Part shown: piece after piece, positions 42,271 through 50,695 of the stretch
Numbering within the stretch: the stretch's first letter is position 1
Layout: each line of letters opens with the position of its first letter
Source of the DNA: Candidatus Saccharibacteria bacterium oral taxon 488
Lineage (GTDB): Bacteria; Patescibacteriota; Saccharimonadia; Saccharimonadales; Saccharimonadaceae
Assembly (NCBI GenBank): GCA_010202465.1
Contig: CP047919.1
Location: forward strand, 186,001-250,000
DNA: 64,000 bases
Direction of reading: 5' to 3'
The notes under the pieces: generated by a model
What the model was told of the DNA's origin: nothing
Seen by the model: only the letters and a program-made list of their open reading frames with translations
Databases searched by the model: none
Position numbers and translations under genes: made by a program

Positions 42271-43268
42271 CCGATATCTCACGTAAAGCCGCCGCCAAGG
42301 CGCGCGTCGATCCTAAAGTTCTCAAGCGCACGCGGCAGCGTCGCCGTCGGGTGCTGACGTTCTGGCGAATGTGCCGGTATGGTATCAATAATTTTAGCCG
42401 TAATACCTGGCTGACGATCGCAGCGACTGCGGTGATGGCGGTGACGCTGCTCATTATTGCCGTTACTATGGCTGCTCGCCAGGTGCTGGTTGACTCGGTC
42501 GATACAATTTCGCGCAAGTCCGATATGTCGATTTTCCTCAAAGGTTCAACCGAGCAAAAGGTGATCGACGAGCTGACATCGCGCCTGAGCAAGCTCCAGA
42601 ATGTCGAAAAGGTGACGTATATCTCGGCAGAGCAGGCGCGTCAGGAGCAAATCGAGAAGTATAAGAATGATCCAGCAACTCTCGAGGCGATCAAGGAATC
42701 AAGTAACGAAATGCCAGCATCGCTTCGGGCTTCGCTCAAGGATTTAAACGATCAGCGGGCACTGATTGAGTTTACGAAGCATGACGAGCTGTATAAGAAG
42801 CACAAAGATCCGACCAAAGAACCGTCGTTCATCGGTGATCGGCGTGAGGCGATCAACGCCATCGGTGACTGGGTGCGGTTTGCCAGTATTGCCGGCTCGA
42901 TCGCTACGGTGGTGTTTGTGGTTATTTCGTCGCTGGTGGTGTTTAACACTATCAGGATGGCAATTTTTAACCGTAAAGACGAGATCCAGATGATGAAACT
43001 GATCGGCGCTGATCGTGGGTTTATTCGCGGGCCATTTATCGTCGAGGCAGTTATGTATGGATTTATCGCGGCGCTGGTGGCCTCAGGAGTCGGCTATTTG
43101 TTGTTGTTCTCGGCGCATGACAAGCTGGCGGTGCGGCTGCCGATGGATAATTTGATGAATATTGGCACCACGTATGCCGGACTGGTGGTGTTGGCGATGA
43201 TCATGATCGGTGCGGTGATCGGTATCGTCTCGTCATTGATTGCGACGCGCAAATACTTAAAATTATAA
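42267..43268 (+). CDS. ftsX: Cell-division membrane protein FtsX
   Basis: Integral membrane partner of FtsE. The 333-aa protein has a basic cytoplasmic N-terminus (about 1-45), a first membrane segment (about 46-70), an extracytoplasmic domain that would contact the hydrolase (about 75-205) and three C-terminal segments. The family stretch FNRKDEIQMMKLIGADRGFIRGPFIVEA is present. The likely client hydrolase is encoded next. Confidence 0.95.
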   Translation: MTDISRKAAAKARVDPKVLKRTRQRRRRVLTFWRMCRYGINNFSRNTWLTIAATAVMAVTLLIIAVTMAARQVLVDSVDTISRKSDMSIFLKGSTEQKVIDELTSRLSKLQNVEKVTYISAEQARQEQIEKYKNDPATLEAIKESSNEMPASLRASLKDLNDQRALIEFTKHDELYKKHKDPTKEPSFIGDRREAINAIGDWVRFASIAGSIATVVFVVISSLVVFNTIRMAIFNRKDEIQMMKLIGADRGFIRGPFIVEAVMYGFIAALVASGVGYLLLFSAHDKLAVRLPMDNLMNIGTTYAGLVVLAMIMIGAVIGIVSSLIATRKYLKL

Positions 43269-43333
43269 GTTATTTTGTCGCTGACCCCTGAATATTTACT
43301 GAGCCAAGGCGCTTGACGTCCATATGTCGCTTG

Positions 43334-43342
43334 TGCTAAAAT
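43334..43342 (+). promoter_or_regulatory. Extended -10 box of the CHAP hydrolase gene
   Basis: TGCTAAAAT ending 8 bases before ATG 43351. It gives the hydrolase its own promoter after ftsX. Confidence 0.5.
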
Positions 43343-43350
43343 AAAAAGCA

Positions 43351-44490
43351 ATGAAGATACGGTCCACCACACCAGTTTCGACATCACGAGCCACACGGGC
43401 AGCTCTCGTGGCGGTTAGTGCTGTTGTTTTGGGCGCTGGCGTGTTCCAGCTCGGCCCACACGTATTCGCGCGTGACTATGAAGCGGAAATTAACGCTCTC
43501 AACCAACAGGCGCAACAGGCGCAGAACGAGGCCAATCGTCTCGGGACGATGGCAGCGACGCTGGAGGAAGAGCTGGGGCGCATTAACGCGCAGATTGATT
43601 CGATTCGGGCGGAAATTGCCAAGAGCCAGCAAAAGCACGACACGCTGGTTGCCGAAATTGCTAAGAACAAGCTAGCGATTGAAAAAAATCGTAAAGTCAT
43701 GGGTAAAATCTTGTCGGATATTTACCTCGATGATCAGATTTCACCGCTCGAGATGCTGGCGAGCTCCAAATCAATCGGCGATTATGTCGATAAGCAGGAG
43801 CAGCGTAGTAGTTTGCGATCATCGCTGAACGATAAGATCAAGGAAATTAAGGCGCTGCAGGCGAAGTTAGAAGAGAATAAAAAGTCAGTTGAGAATGTGC
43901 TCAAAGACCAGAAAGCTCAGCAGTCGCAACTAGCGTCCAAGCAAGCAGAGCAGGCTAAGCTGGTTAATGACACCAAGAATGACCAAAATGCCTACGCGGC
44001 CCTGGCGACGCAGCGGAATAACCAAGCAGCGAAACTGCGCGAAGAGCAGCTTAGAGAAAACAAGAGGCGATTTATCATTGGGGCTGGATCTGCGGGGACT
44101 GGCGGATATCCAAGTGCTTGGGCGAATGCACCGCTAGATGCTTACGTCGATCCATGGGGCCTATATACGCGTGAGTGCGTGAGCTATGTGGCGTGGAAGA
44201 TCCACAGTACCGGTCGGTTTGTGCCACACTTTGGTGGGGCTGGTAACGCTAATCAGTGGCCATCAACAGCGGCGCGATACGGCATCCAGAGCGGTTCGAC
44301 GCCAAAGGCTGGTGCGGCTGCAGTATCAATGGCGGGTCAATATGGTCATGTTATGTATGTCGAGTCGGTTAATGGTGATGGCACAATTACGGTAAGTGAC
44401 TATAATAGAGGATGGGATGGTTTGTATCGTGGACCTGATGCCCCTGGATCTAGAATGTCGGCCTCTGGGCTTATATATATATATTTCTAG
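43351..44490 (+). CDS. PcsB/CwlO-like peptidoglycan hydrolase, coiled coil plus CHAP
   Basis: The 379-aa secreted protein has a signal peptide or anchor (about 10-38), a long coiled coil (about 45-240) and a C-terminal CHAP amidase/endopeptidase domain with catalytic Cys276 (TRECVSY) and His333 (QYGHVMYV). This is the architecture of PcsB, the hydrolase activated by FtsEX in streptococci. Position directly after ftsEX supports that link. The last codons lie in a TA repeat (44471-44484). Confidence 0.92.
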   Translation: MKIRSTTPVSTSRATRAALVAVSAVVLGAGVFQLGPHVFARDYEAEINALNQQAQQAQNEANRLGTMAATLEEELGRINAQIDSIRAEIAKSQQKHDTLVAEIAKNKLAIEKNRKVMGKILSDIYLDDQISPLEMLASSKSIGDYVDKQEQRSSLRSSLNDKIKEIKALQAKLEENKKSVENVLKDQKAQQSQLASKQAEQAKLVNDTKNDQNAYAALATQRNNQAAKLREEQLRENKRRFIIGAGSAGTGGYPSAWANAPLDAYVDPWGLYTRECVSYVAWKIHSTGRFVPHFGGAGNANQWPSTAARYGIQSGSTPKAGAAAVSMAGQYGHVMYVESVNGDGTITVSDYNRGWDGLYRGPDAPGSRMSASGLIYIYF

Positions 44491-44512
44491 TTATATGTGA
44501 CAAACGAATAAA

Positions 44513-44537
44513 GCCCTCGCATCAGCGGGGGTTTTTG
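44513..44537 (+). terminator. Rho-independent terminator
   Basis: A stem of CCCTCGC with GCGGGGG (one G-U pair), 4-base loop ATCA, followed by TTTTT. The ctpA -10 box begins three bases later. Confidence 0.85.
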
Positions 44538-44539
44538 TG

Positions 44540-44545
44540 TACAAT
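44540..44545 (+). promoter_or_regulatory. -10 box of ctpA, leaderless
   Basis: TACAAT ending 6 bases before ATG 44552, packed against the upstream terminator. Confidence 0.55.
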
Positions 44546-44551
44546 AGATAT

Positions 44552-45730
44552 ATGACAGAGCAACGGAGGGTAGGAACGCGGGCTCGCTTGTTTTTGGGCG
44601 GGCTGCTGATCGCGATTGTGAGTTTTGCGGCCGGGACGCGGTCGGATCTGATCGTGGCGCAGGTCGGGTCGCTGTTTGGTCTCAGAACAGCAACGGGGTC
44701 GCTGGATTTATCAGCGGTGCAGCGCGTGTACCGTGAGCTAAAGGCTCATTATGACGGTAATTTGGATGAGCAAGCACTTACGCGTGGGGCGGCGCGCGGT
44801 ATGGTGGCAGCGACGGGCGATCCGCACACGGCGTACATGGATCCGGATGAAGCCAAGGAGTTTGAGAAGAACTTGTCGGGCAATATTGGTGGCGGTATCG
44901 GGGCGGAAATTGCCAAGCGGCATAACGTGCCGACGATCATCCGGCCGCTAAAGAATAGCCCAGCCGAAAAGGCGGGCGTCAAAGCTGGTGATGCCATCGT
45001 CAAGGTCAATGACACGGTGGTGACTAATATGCCGGTTGATCAAGTGGTGCAGCGTATTCGTGGCGACGTTGGCACGACGGTCAAGTTGGTGCTGTCGCGT
45101 GGCGGCGAGCGTAAAGATATAACGGTGACACGCGAGGAGGTCGTCGCGCCGGCTGCCGAGTGGAAGGTTGATGGTGAGATTGGTATTTTGACGGTCAGTC
45201 GCTTTAATGATGACACCGGCAAGCAAGCGCGCCAAGCCGCCGAGGAGTTTCGCTCGGCAGGTGTTAGGAAAGTCATCCTCGACCTTCGAGGAAATCCTGG
45301 CGGTACGGTGGCGGCCGCACAGGCGTTAGCGGGGTTGTGGCTCAATCATGAGGTGGTAATGACCCAACGGCGCGGTGAGCAGGTTATCTCGACGGAGAAA
45401 TCGACCGGCCAGCCGCTTCTCGGTGATATCAAGACGGTTGTGTTGATTAACGGTGGTAGTGCCAGCGCCAGCGAGATCGTGGCGGGGGCGCTCAAGGATC
45501 ACGGCAAGGCGACGCTGGTTGGCGAAAAAACTTATGGCAAGGGCAGTGTGCAGCGGCCGATTGATCTCGCGGATGGCTCGGTTCTAAAAGTGACCGAGGC
45601 GCGCTGGTATACGCCGCATGGCAAGAATATTGACAAGTCGGGTATCGAGCCAGATATTAAGGTCGAGATGACGGCTGGGGCGGCAGATAATGGACGCGAT
45701 CCACAATTGGAAAAAGCAAAGAGTGTATAG
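44552..45730 (+). CDS. ctpA: Carboxy-terminal processing protease (S41)
   Basis: Exported serine protease that trims C-termini, often of cell-wall hydrolases or their regulators. The 392-aa product has an N-terminal membrane anchor (about 8-27), a PDZ domain (about 105-175) and the S41 domain with a Ser303-Lys328 dyad (GGSASASEIV and TYGKGSVQ). The spacing of 25 residues equals that of E. coli Prc. The response-regulator gene follows after about 25 bases. Confidence 0.95.
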   Translation: MTEQRRVGTRARLFLGGLLIAIVSFAAGTRSDLIVAQVGSLFGLRTATGSLDLSAVQRVYRELKAHYDGNLDEQALTRGAARGMVAATGDPHTAYMDPDEAKEFEKNLSGNIGGGIGAEIAKRHNVPTIIRPLKNSPAEKAGVKAGDAIVKVNDTVVTNMPVDQVVQRIRGDVGTTVKLVLSRGGERKDITVTREEVVAPAAEWKVDGEIGILTVSRFNDDTGKQARQAAEEFRSAGVRKVILDLRGNPGGTVAAAQALAGLWLNHEVVMTQRRGEQVISTEKSTGQPLLGDIKTVVLINGGSASASEIVAGALKDHGKATLVGEKTYGKGSVQRPIDLADGSVLKVTEARWYTPHGKNIDKSGIEPDIKVEMTAGAADNGRDPQLEKAKSV

Positions 45731-45753
45731 GCTCAAAAGGGGAGGGTAACGAT

Positions 45754-46149
45754 ATGCAACACAGGAAAAAAATACTATTGGTTGAAGACGATACAGCACT
45801 GGCGGCAGTCTATCGGTCGCGGCTGGAGCTGGAGGGCTTTGAGATTCGTGAGGTGCATAATGGTGAGGACGCGCTGTCGGCAACGGTGGCGTTTCGGCCG
45901 GATCTGATCGTACTGGATGCTATGATGCCGAAAATTAGCGGCTTTGACGTGCTCGATATCCTGCGCAATACGCCAGAAACGACCAACGTGCGGGTGATCA
46001 TGCTGACGGCGCTCAGCCAGCAGAAAGACCGAGAGCGGGCAGAGGCGCTGGGCGTGGATGAATACCTCGTCAAGTCACAGGTGGTGATCGGCGATGTGGT
46101 AGCGCGAGTGAAGCATCATTTGGGCATGTCGCAGTCGTTTGAAAACTAG
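45754..46149 (+). CDS. Stand-alone response regulator receiver
   Basis: The 131-aa CheY-like protein has the acidic pair EDD (11-13), phosphoacceptor Asp55 (LIVLDAMMP), a threonine in VIMLTAL and the lysine in EYLVKS. No output domain follows. GGGAGGG lies upstream of the ATG. It is co-transcribed with ctpA. The only kinase seen in the window is at 53253. Confidence 0.92.
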   Translation: MQHRKKILLVEDDTALAAVYRSRLELEGFEIREVHNGEDALSATVAFRPDLIVLDAMMPKISGFDVLDILRNTPETTNVRVIMLTALSQQKDRERAEALGVDEYLVKSQVVIGDVVARVKHHLGMSQSFEN

Positions 46150-46175
46150 GTTGGGCCATCCCCGCGTAGGTAGTT

Positions 46176-46184
46176 TGCTATAAT
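46176..46184 (+). promoter_or_regulatory. Extended -10 box, leaderless GTG start
   Basis: TGCTATAAT ending 6 bases before GTG 46191. Confidence 0.65.
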
Positions 46185-46190
46185 AAGGGC

Positions 46191-47186
46191 GTGGAATGGT
46201 TGCCAAAAATTACCGAAGATACGCTGACAGTACTACGCCGGCCGGTCTCGTTGGCAGAAGCGAGGGAGTATCGGCGGCGTATGGGACTTTCTCGTTGGTC
46301 GCTGGGGTTTGATACGTCGCTAGCCGACATGGCGGTGCTGGCGGTCGTGTGGGTTATCTTTTGTATCGGACTTGCTGTTTTGATGTCACTTGTGCCGCAC
46401 TGGCTCGTTTTGGTGGTGATGATTGGTATATTGGCCACCACGTCAATGATTGTCTTTTTCCGCGCCTCAAGGCGGGCGATACGTCGGCATATACGAATGG
46501 CTGACTTTGCGTCTTGTTGTGGATTGGAATATGATCCAGTCGGTAAAGCTGACACAATCGGCCTTGGTCTATTGTTTGATGTCGGCTATTCGCGGCATTA
46601 TCGCGGCGTGTTGTCGTATGGACGCGACGGACAGCGACTACTGGAAGTCGGTCGTTACGAATATACGGTTGGTAGCGGTAAACAGCGGCGGACGTATACC
46701 TGGTACTACGCTGGGATGCGCCTACCTCGCAGGGTGCCGCACTTGGTGCTGGACTCGAAATCCAATGACGGAATCGTGATGGGCAAGGCGCTGATCAGTA
46801 ATTTGCCGGTGGTGATTTCGAACAGTCAGCGCATCAGTCTGGAGGGCGATTTTGATACGTATTTCACACTATACGCGCCAAAGCAGTATGATGTTGATGT
46901 GCGCTACGTACTGACGCCGGATGTTATGGCGGCGCTGGTTGACAAGTCATCTTGTTTCGATGTCGAGCTGGTAGATGATATGGCGTTTTTCTATGCCCTG
47001 CAGGGCGAGACACCTGATAATCAAGTGCTCGGTGACATATTTACGGCGTTGGCAGTCGTGGGTCGTGAGCTACATGACCAGATTGATGGGTACGCTGACG
47101 ACCGTGTCGAAGGTGCGCGTTACAGTAATAAAATTGCAGAGCAAGGCAAGCGGCTGAAAAAACGAACGCGACCAGCGGCGCTGTGA
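46191..47186 (+). CDS. Membrane protein, possibly DUF3137-like
   Basis: The 331-aa product has two membrane segments (about 44-90) and a large cytoplasmic domain. The stretch LEGDFDTYFTLYAPKQYDV followed by VLTPDVMAAL resembles, from memory, the C-terminal part of DUF3137 proteins; a profile search is needed. The C-terminus is basic (KRLKKRTRPAAL). GTG start at leaderless distance from the -10 box. It is convergent with rpmA. Confidence 0.65.
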   Translation: MEWLPKITEDTLTVLRRPVSLAEAREYRRRMGLSRWSLGFDTSLADMAVLAVVWVIFCIGLAVLMSLVPHWLVLVVMIGILATTSMIVFFRASRRAIRRHIRMADFASCCGLEYDPVGKADTIGLGLLFDVGYSRHYRGVLSYGRDGQRLLEVGRYEYTVGSGKQRRTYTWYYAGMRLPRRVPHLVLDSKSNDGIVMGKALISNLPVVISNSQRISLEGDFDTYFTLYAPKQYDVDVRYVLTPDVMAALVDKSSCFDVELVDDMAFFYALQGETPDNQVLGDIFTALAVVGRELHDQIDGYADDRVEGARYSNKIAEQGKRLKKRTRPAAL

Positions 47187-47202
47187 ACAAGATGATACTT
47201 GA

Positions 47203-47475
47203 CTAGCCGACGCAAACCTGAGTTCGCCGCTCAGTTTTGCCGGTGAATTTGGTTTTCTTGACCTGTTTGAAGGTGACGACGCCAGACTTAGCGGCGTGGA
47301 TAGTGTAGTTGCGGCTCATGTACGCGCCCTCGCCAGCGATTTTTGTGGCGCCTGTTTGGCGGACGAGTACCTCGCCAGCGTTGACTTTTTGGCCGCCGAA
47401 GCGCTTGACGCCGAGGCGTTGGCCAGGGTTGTTGTGGATGTTCTTACTTGAGCCACCAGCTTTGACTTTTGACAT
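47203..47475 (-). CDS. rpmA: 50S ribosomal protein L27
   Basis: Large-subunit protein near the peptidyl-transferase centre. The 90-aa product has GGSSKNIHNNPGQRLGVKRF and VRQTGATKIAGEGAYMSRNYTI in pattern. The usual neighbour rplU (L21) is not adjacent. AAGGAG lies 6 bases before the ATG, so this gene has a leader. Confidence 0.96.
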   Translation of the reverse strand: MSKVKAGGSSKNIHNNPGQRLGVKRFGGQKVNAGEVLVRQTGATKIAGEGAYMSRNYTIHAAKSGVVTFKQVKKTKFTGKTERRTQVCVG

Positions 47476-47582
47476 TGAAACTCCTTAAATTTTCTAAACC
47501 TAATCTGTACCAGTATAAGTGACGGCTGATAAAAAGTCAAGGGGCTTTACTTGATTAGCCAAGTGTTATATAACTAGGGGCT

Positions 47583-48266
47583 ATGAACGAGCAGAATATG
47601 ACGACAATGGAAGCTATTTTCAACAGACGAGTGGATAGAAGAACGGTACTACTGGGTGGCTTGGGCACCGTTGGTGCAGTGGCATTCGGTGGTGCTGTGC
47701 ACGAATCTCGAGAAATGCCTCGTGACGGAGAAGCGCTGCAGGCACTACACGCGGTACAGACGGCGGCGGCAGAGGTTGCTGAGCGCGGTGTCAATGGTCA
47801 GACGACAACGGAAAAGATGATTGCAGCGACACTGCAGCACGAGAGTGGTGCAACGGCAAAGGTTGAGGTGGCGCTTTCCGAGCCGCTTGAGCAATATATC
47901 TCAGACGAGGGGTCATATGCGTCAGCCGGGGCGAATATGGTGGATGGACTATTGAGCCAGATTGGGCAAGATATGTTTGCTGATACCGATCAACAAATGA
48001 CGACGGAAATAACCAAGCAGGCGCGGCCGACCTTGGCATTTTTGATCATGGTGTTGAATCAGCGGCGGATCGGTCTGAGCGCTAAGGATTTACTAGCGAT
48101 GTGTCAACAGTATCATCAGGAGGCGATCGCTCCTTCTGCGGCCAAGCAAATGGCAGAGGCGCGTCAAGCGCAGCTTGATCTTTTGGAAAAGGAATTGGTA
48201 GGTCGCTTGGGGCAGCTCGCAGACTATGATCCGGCGCTACAACTTAATCGTCCGGTGCTTAGGTAG
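47583..48266 (+). CDS. Exported protein with Tat-like signal, unrecognised
   Basis: The 227-aa product starts with a twin-arginine motif (DRRTVLLGG, about residues 18-26) and a hydrophobic stretch (LLGGLGTVGAVAFGGAV), followed by a helical, alanine- and glutamine-rich body with no family I recognise. A TGT plus TATATA box lies about 10 bases upstream. It overlaps the convergent methyltransferase gene by 8 bases. Confidence 0.65.
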   Translation: MNEQNMTTMEAIFNRRVDRRTVLLGGLGTVGAVAFGGAVHESREMPRDGEALQALHAVQTAAAEVAERGVNGQTTTEKMIAATLQHESGATAKVEVALSEPLEQYISDEGSYASAGANMVDGLLSQIGQDMFADTDQQMTTEITKQARPTLAFLIMVLNQRRIGLSAKDLLAMCQQYHQEAIAPSAAKQMAEARQAQLDLLEKELVGRLGQLADYDPALQLNRPVLR

Positions 48267-49566
48267 TCTGCAGGATCAGTAGCTCGCGGGCGACGACCTG
48301 GTCAGGGCGGCGGTATATGAGCGGTGTACGACGGTTGAGATGGTGATAATCGAGCTGTTGGAGGTGCTTTATCAGCGGCACATGAGTGGCCTGGCCGGAC
48401 GCGTCGTACCACGCTGGCACGGCGATACACAGCGGCGTGTTCGGCGCCAGTTGCGGGCGAATGTTGGTGAGAAAGCTGGTGATAATGTGGTTGCAGTTGC
48501 CAACAACTGCTGCTAGTTTTTGGGGTGTGGGCGGCGCTGAGAAGGGCTGGCCGAGGTAAGTTTCGCAGACAATAGCGGCTAGGCTCTCGCTGTTTGGCCA
48601 GCGGTGCGTGGTGGCGTCGGCTTGATGAATGTCGATGACGTTGCCGGGCGTGGTGAAAGTTGATTGTAGCCACGATAGATTCTCTGTCGTGTAGTCAACC
48701 ATTTTTTGACTGAGGTCGGTGCCGACGACATCATAGCCAGCGAGTAGGGCTTCTTGCAGGACGGTGCCGGTGCCGCAGAAGGGGTCGAGGATTGTCACAA
48801 CAGGTCGGCCTCCAGCCATCTCCTCCAAGTCGAATGCATCCGGCAACGCCGTCCGCAGAACCATCGACTTGTCAGAGAGGCTAGAAGCCGACCCCGTCGC
48901 AGAATTACTACACGATTTTTGATGAGCTAGCGACCCAGCACCCAGCGCTAAATTCAGCATAATCTGCGCTAATTTGGGCGGTAGCATACCAACGAACGCG
49001 TCGCGCTTGGGACGGTGGCGGTCACGGCGGGTGTAGGCGGTGATGTTTTGGACGCCGCAGCTCTCGGCGATGATGAGGCGGTGGTCGGTTGTTTTGACGA
49101 GTAGCAGCTCGACTTTATGTGATGATTCGCCAAGCTTGTTATTGTGCGCAGTAGCGGTAGAGAGAGCCGGCTGGTCGTTTGGGATGAGACGGAGGCTGGT
49201 GCCAGATTTTTTGAGGGATGATTTGAGGATGAGGCCAGTTTTTTGGACGTCGCGGGTGCCAACAGCCAGGTTATAGGCGCTGAGGCCGAGGGTGATTTTG
49301 TGCGGCGAGTGAGCCCACTTGGCGTGATAATGCTGGGTGATGAAGCGTGAAGCGGCGAGGAGCGAGGCCTTGTCGGTGCGGCTGGCTGGGAGCTCGGTGA
49401 TCACTTTGGCGCATTTGATGGTGCCGCCCAATGTAGTAATGTCAAATTGAGATGTTTGAACTTTGGCAAATTGCTGGCTGATACGGTTGACGCAGTCCGC
49501 GCCAAAGACCGCCGCAAGTTCGGCGAGCGAGATCTCTGGCTGGCGGCCAAGCAGGGCGATATACAT
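48259..49566 (-). CDS. TRM11-like RNA/DNA methyltransferase
   Basis: The 435-aa product has an N-terminal THUMP-like region (about 1-170) and a C-terminal SAM-dependent domain with DPFCGTGTVLQEALLAGYDVVGTDLS. The catalytic position reads ETYLGQPF in place of the DPPY-type motif of tRNA guanine-N2 methyltransferases. The target is unassigned; tRNA is the best guess. ATG 49566 is chosen from the promoter spacing; the frame is open to 49665. Confidence 0.75.
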   Translation of the reverse strand: MYIALLGRQPEISLAELAAVFGADCVNRISQQFAKVQTSQFDITTLGGTIKCAKVITELPASRTDKASLLAASRFITQHYHAKWAHSPHKITLGLSAYNLAVGTRDVQKTGLILKSSLKKSGTSLRLIPNDQPALSTATAHNNKLGESSHKVELLLVKTTDHRLIIAESCGVQNITAYTRRDRHRPKRDAFVGMLPPKLAQIMLNLALGAGSLAHQKSCSNSATGSASSLSDKSMVLRTALPDAFDLEEMAGGRPVVTILDPFCGTGTVLQEALLAGYDVVGTDLSQKMVDYTTENLSWLQSTFTTPGNVIDIHQADATTHRWPNSESLAAIVCETYLGQPFSAPPTPQKLAAVVGNCNHIITSFLTNIRPQLAPNTPLCIAVPAWYDASGQATHVPLIKHLQQLDYHHLNRRTPLIYRRPDQVVARELLILQTT

Positions 49567-49572
49567 GGTTTG

Positions 49573-49581
49573 ATTATAGCA
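49573..49581 (-). promoter_or_regulatory. Extended -10 box, leaderless
   Basis: TGCTATAAT on the minus strand, ending 6 bases before ATG 49566 and 15 bases from the opposite promoter's hexamer. Confidence 0.6.
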
Positions 49582-49590
49582 AAAACCGCG

Positions 49591-49599
49591 TGATATAAT
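49591..49599 (+). promoter_or_regulatory. Extended -10 box, leaderless
   Basis: TGATATAAT ending 7 bases before ATG 49607. Confidence 0.65.
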
Positions 49600-49606
49600 T
49601 GACGAT

Positions 49607-50695
49607 ATGGTATCAAAAGGGATACGGCAACTTTTGGAGGCATTAAAGTCACCGCGGACGATCATGAGTATCGTGACGCTGGCGGTGCTGGTGTTGATTA
49701 TTTTTCTGTCGCGCGCCGAGCTAGCGCGGGCATGGGAATTATTTGGCCGAGCAAATATCTGGCTATTGATGCTACTGGTGCCGTTTCAGATTATCGTGTA
49801 TTTCGCGGGCGGCGAGATGATTTTTGCCTATCTTCGCGACAAAAAACTGATCGGGCATATCTCGCGGTTTGAGCAGACGCGGATTGCGCTGGAGCTAAAT
49901 CTGGTCAATCACATTTTCCCGTCAGGTGGCGTCAGCGGTATATCCTACACAACGTGGCGGATGCACAAGCTCGGCGTCAGCTCGGCACGCTCGACCTTTG
50001 CTCAGGTGATCCGCTACGTGACGGGCTTTTTGTCGCTGATGGTGCTGCTGATATTGGCGGTGCTGATCTTGTCAATTGATGGGCAGGTCAATCGCTACAT
50101 CGTGACGTCAAGTTTCCTCCTCGTGCTGGTGGTGCTGGCGCTGACATTTGGGCTGATTTTTATGTTCTCGTCACGAAAGCGTATGCACAACACGGCGGTG
50201 CGGGTGTCGCGAGTCGTGAATGCAGTGGTGCGTTGGGCGACGCTGGGCAAGATCAAGCGGTTGCTGGTTTCGACGAAAATTGAGGCATTTTTTGCTGAGA
50301 TGCATGATGATTTCGTGGAACTGTCAGAACATCGGCGCCTACTCATCAAGCCGCTGGTCTGGGGCGCAATTTATGCCATTTTCGATGTGTTGATGTTCAT
50401 CGTGGCCTTTTGGGCGCTGGGTGTGTCGGTCAATCCGGCGGTGCTGATCATCGGCTACGGCGTGGCGGGGCTGGCGAGCCTGGTGGCCTTTACGCCGGGT
50501 GGTGCGGGCGTGTACGAAGCAATTATGATCGTTTTCTTGAGTATGACCGGTGTGGCGCCGGACGTTGCCATCGCTGGGATTGTGCTGACGCGGGTGATCT
50601 TGCTCGCGGGAACGATTATCTTTGGGTATATGTTCTACCAGCACGCGCTGATCAAATATGGGCAGCCAGATGATGACGATGGCGCCGCGGTTTAG
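49607..50695 (+). CDS. Lysylphosphatidylglycerol synthase-type flippase-like membrane protein
   Basis: The 362-aa membrane protein has about eight segments and matches the UPF0104/AglD-like family: LNHIFPSGGVSGISY (about 100-114) and VAFTPGGAGVYEAIMIVFL near the C-terminus. Related proteins flip or carry lipid-linked substrates. No synthase domain is attached. The 3' end overlaps xseA. Confidence 0.88.
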   Translation: MVSKGIRQLLEALKSPRTIMSIVTLAVLVLIIFLSRAELARAWELFGRANIWLLMLLVPFQIIVYFAGGEMIFAYLRDKKLIGHISRFEQTRIALELNLVNHIFPSGGVSGISYTTWRMHKLGVSSARSTFAQVIRYVTGFLSLMVLLILAVLILSIDGQVNRYIVTSSFLLVLVVLALTFGLIFMFSSRKRMHNTAVRVSRVVNAVVRWATLGKIKRLLVSTKIEAFFAEMHDDFVELSEHRRLLIKPLVWGAIYAIFDVLMFIVAFWALGVSVNPAVLIIGYGVAGLASLVAFTPGGAGVYEAIMIVFLSMTGVAPDVAIAGIVLTRVILLAGTIIFGYMFYQHALIKYGQPDDDDGAAV

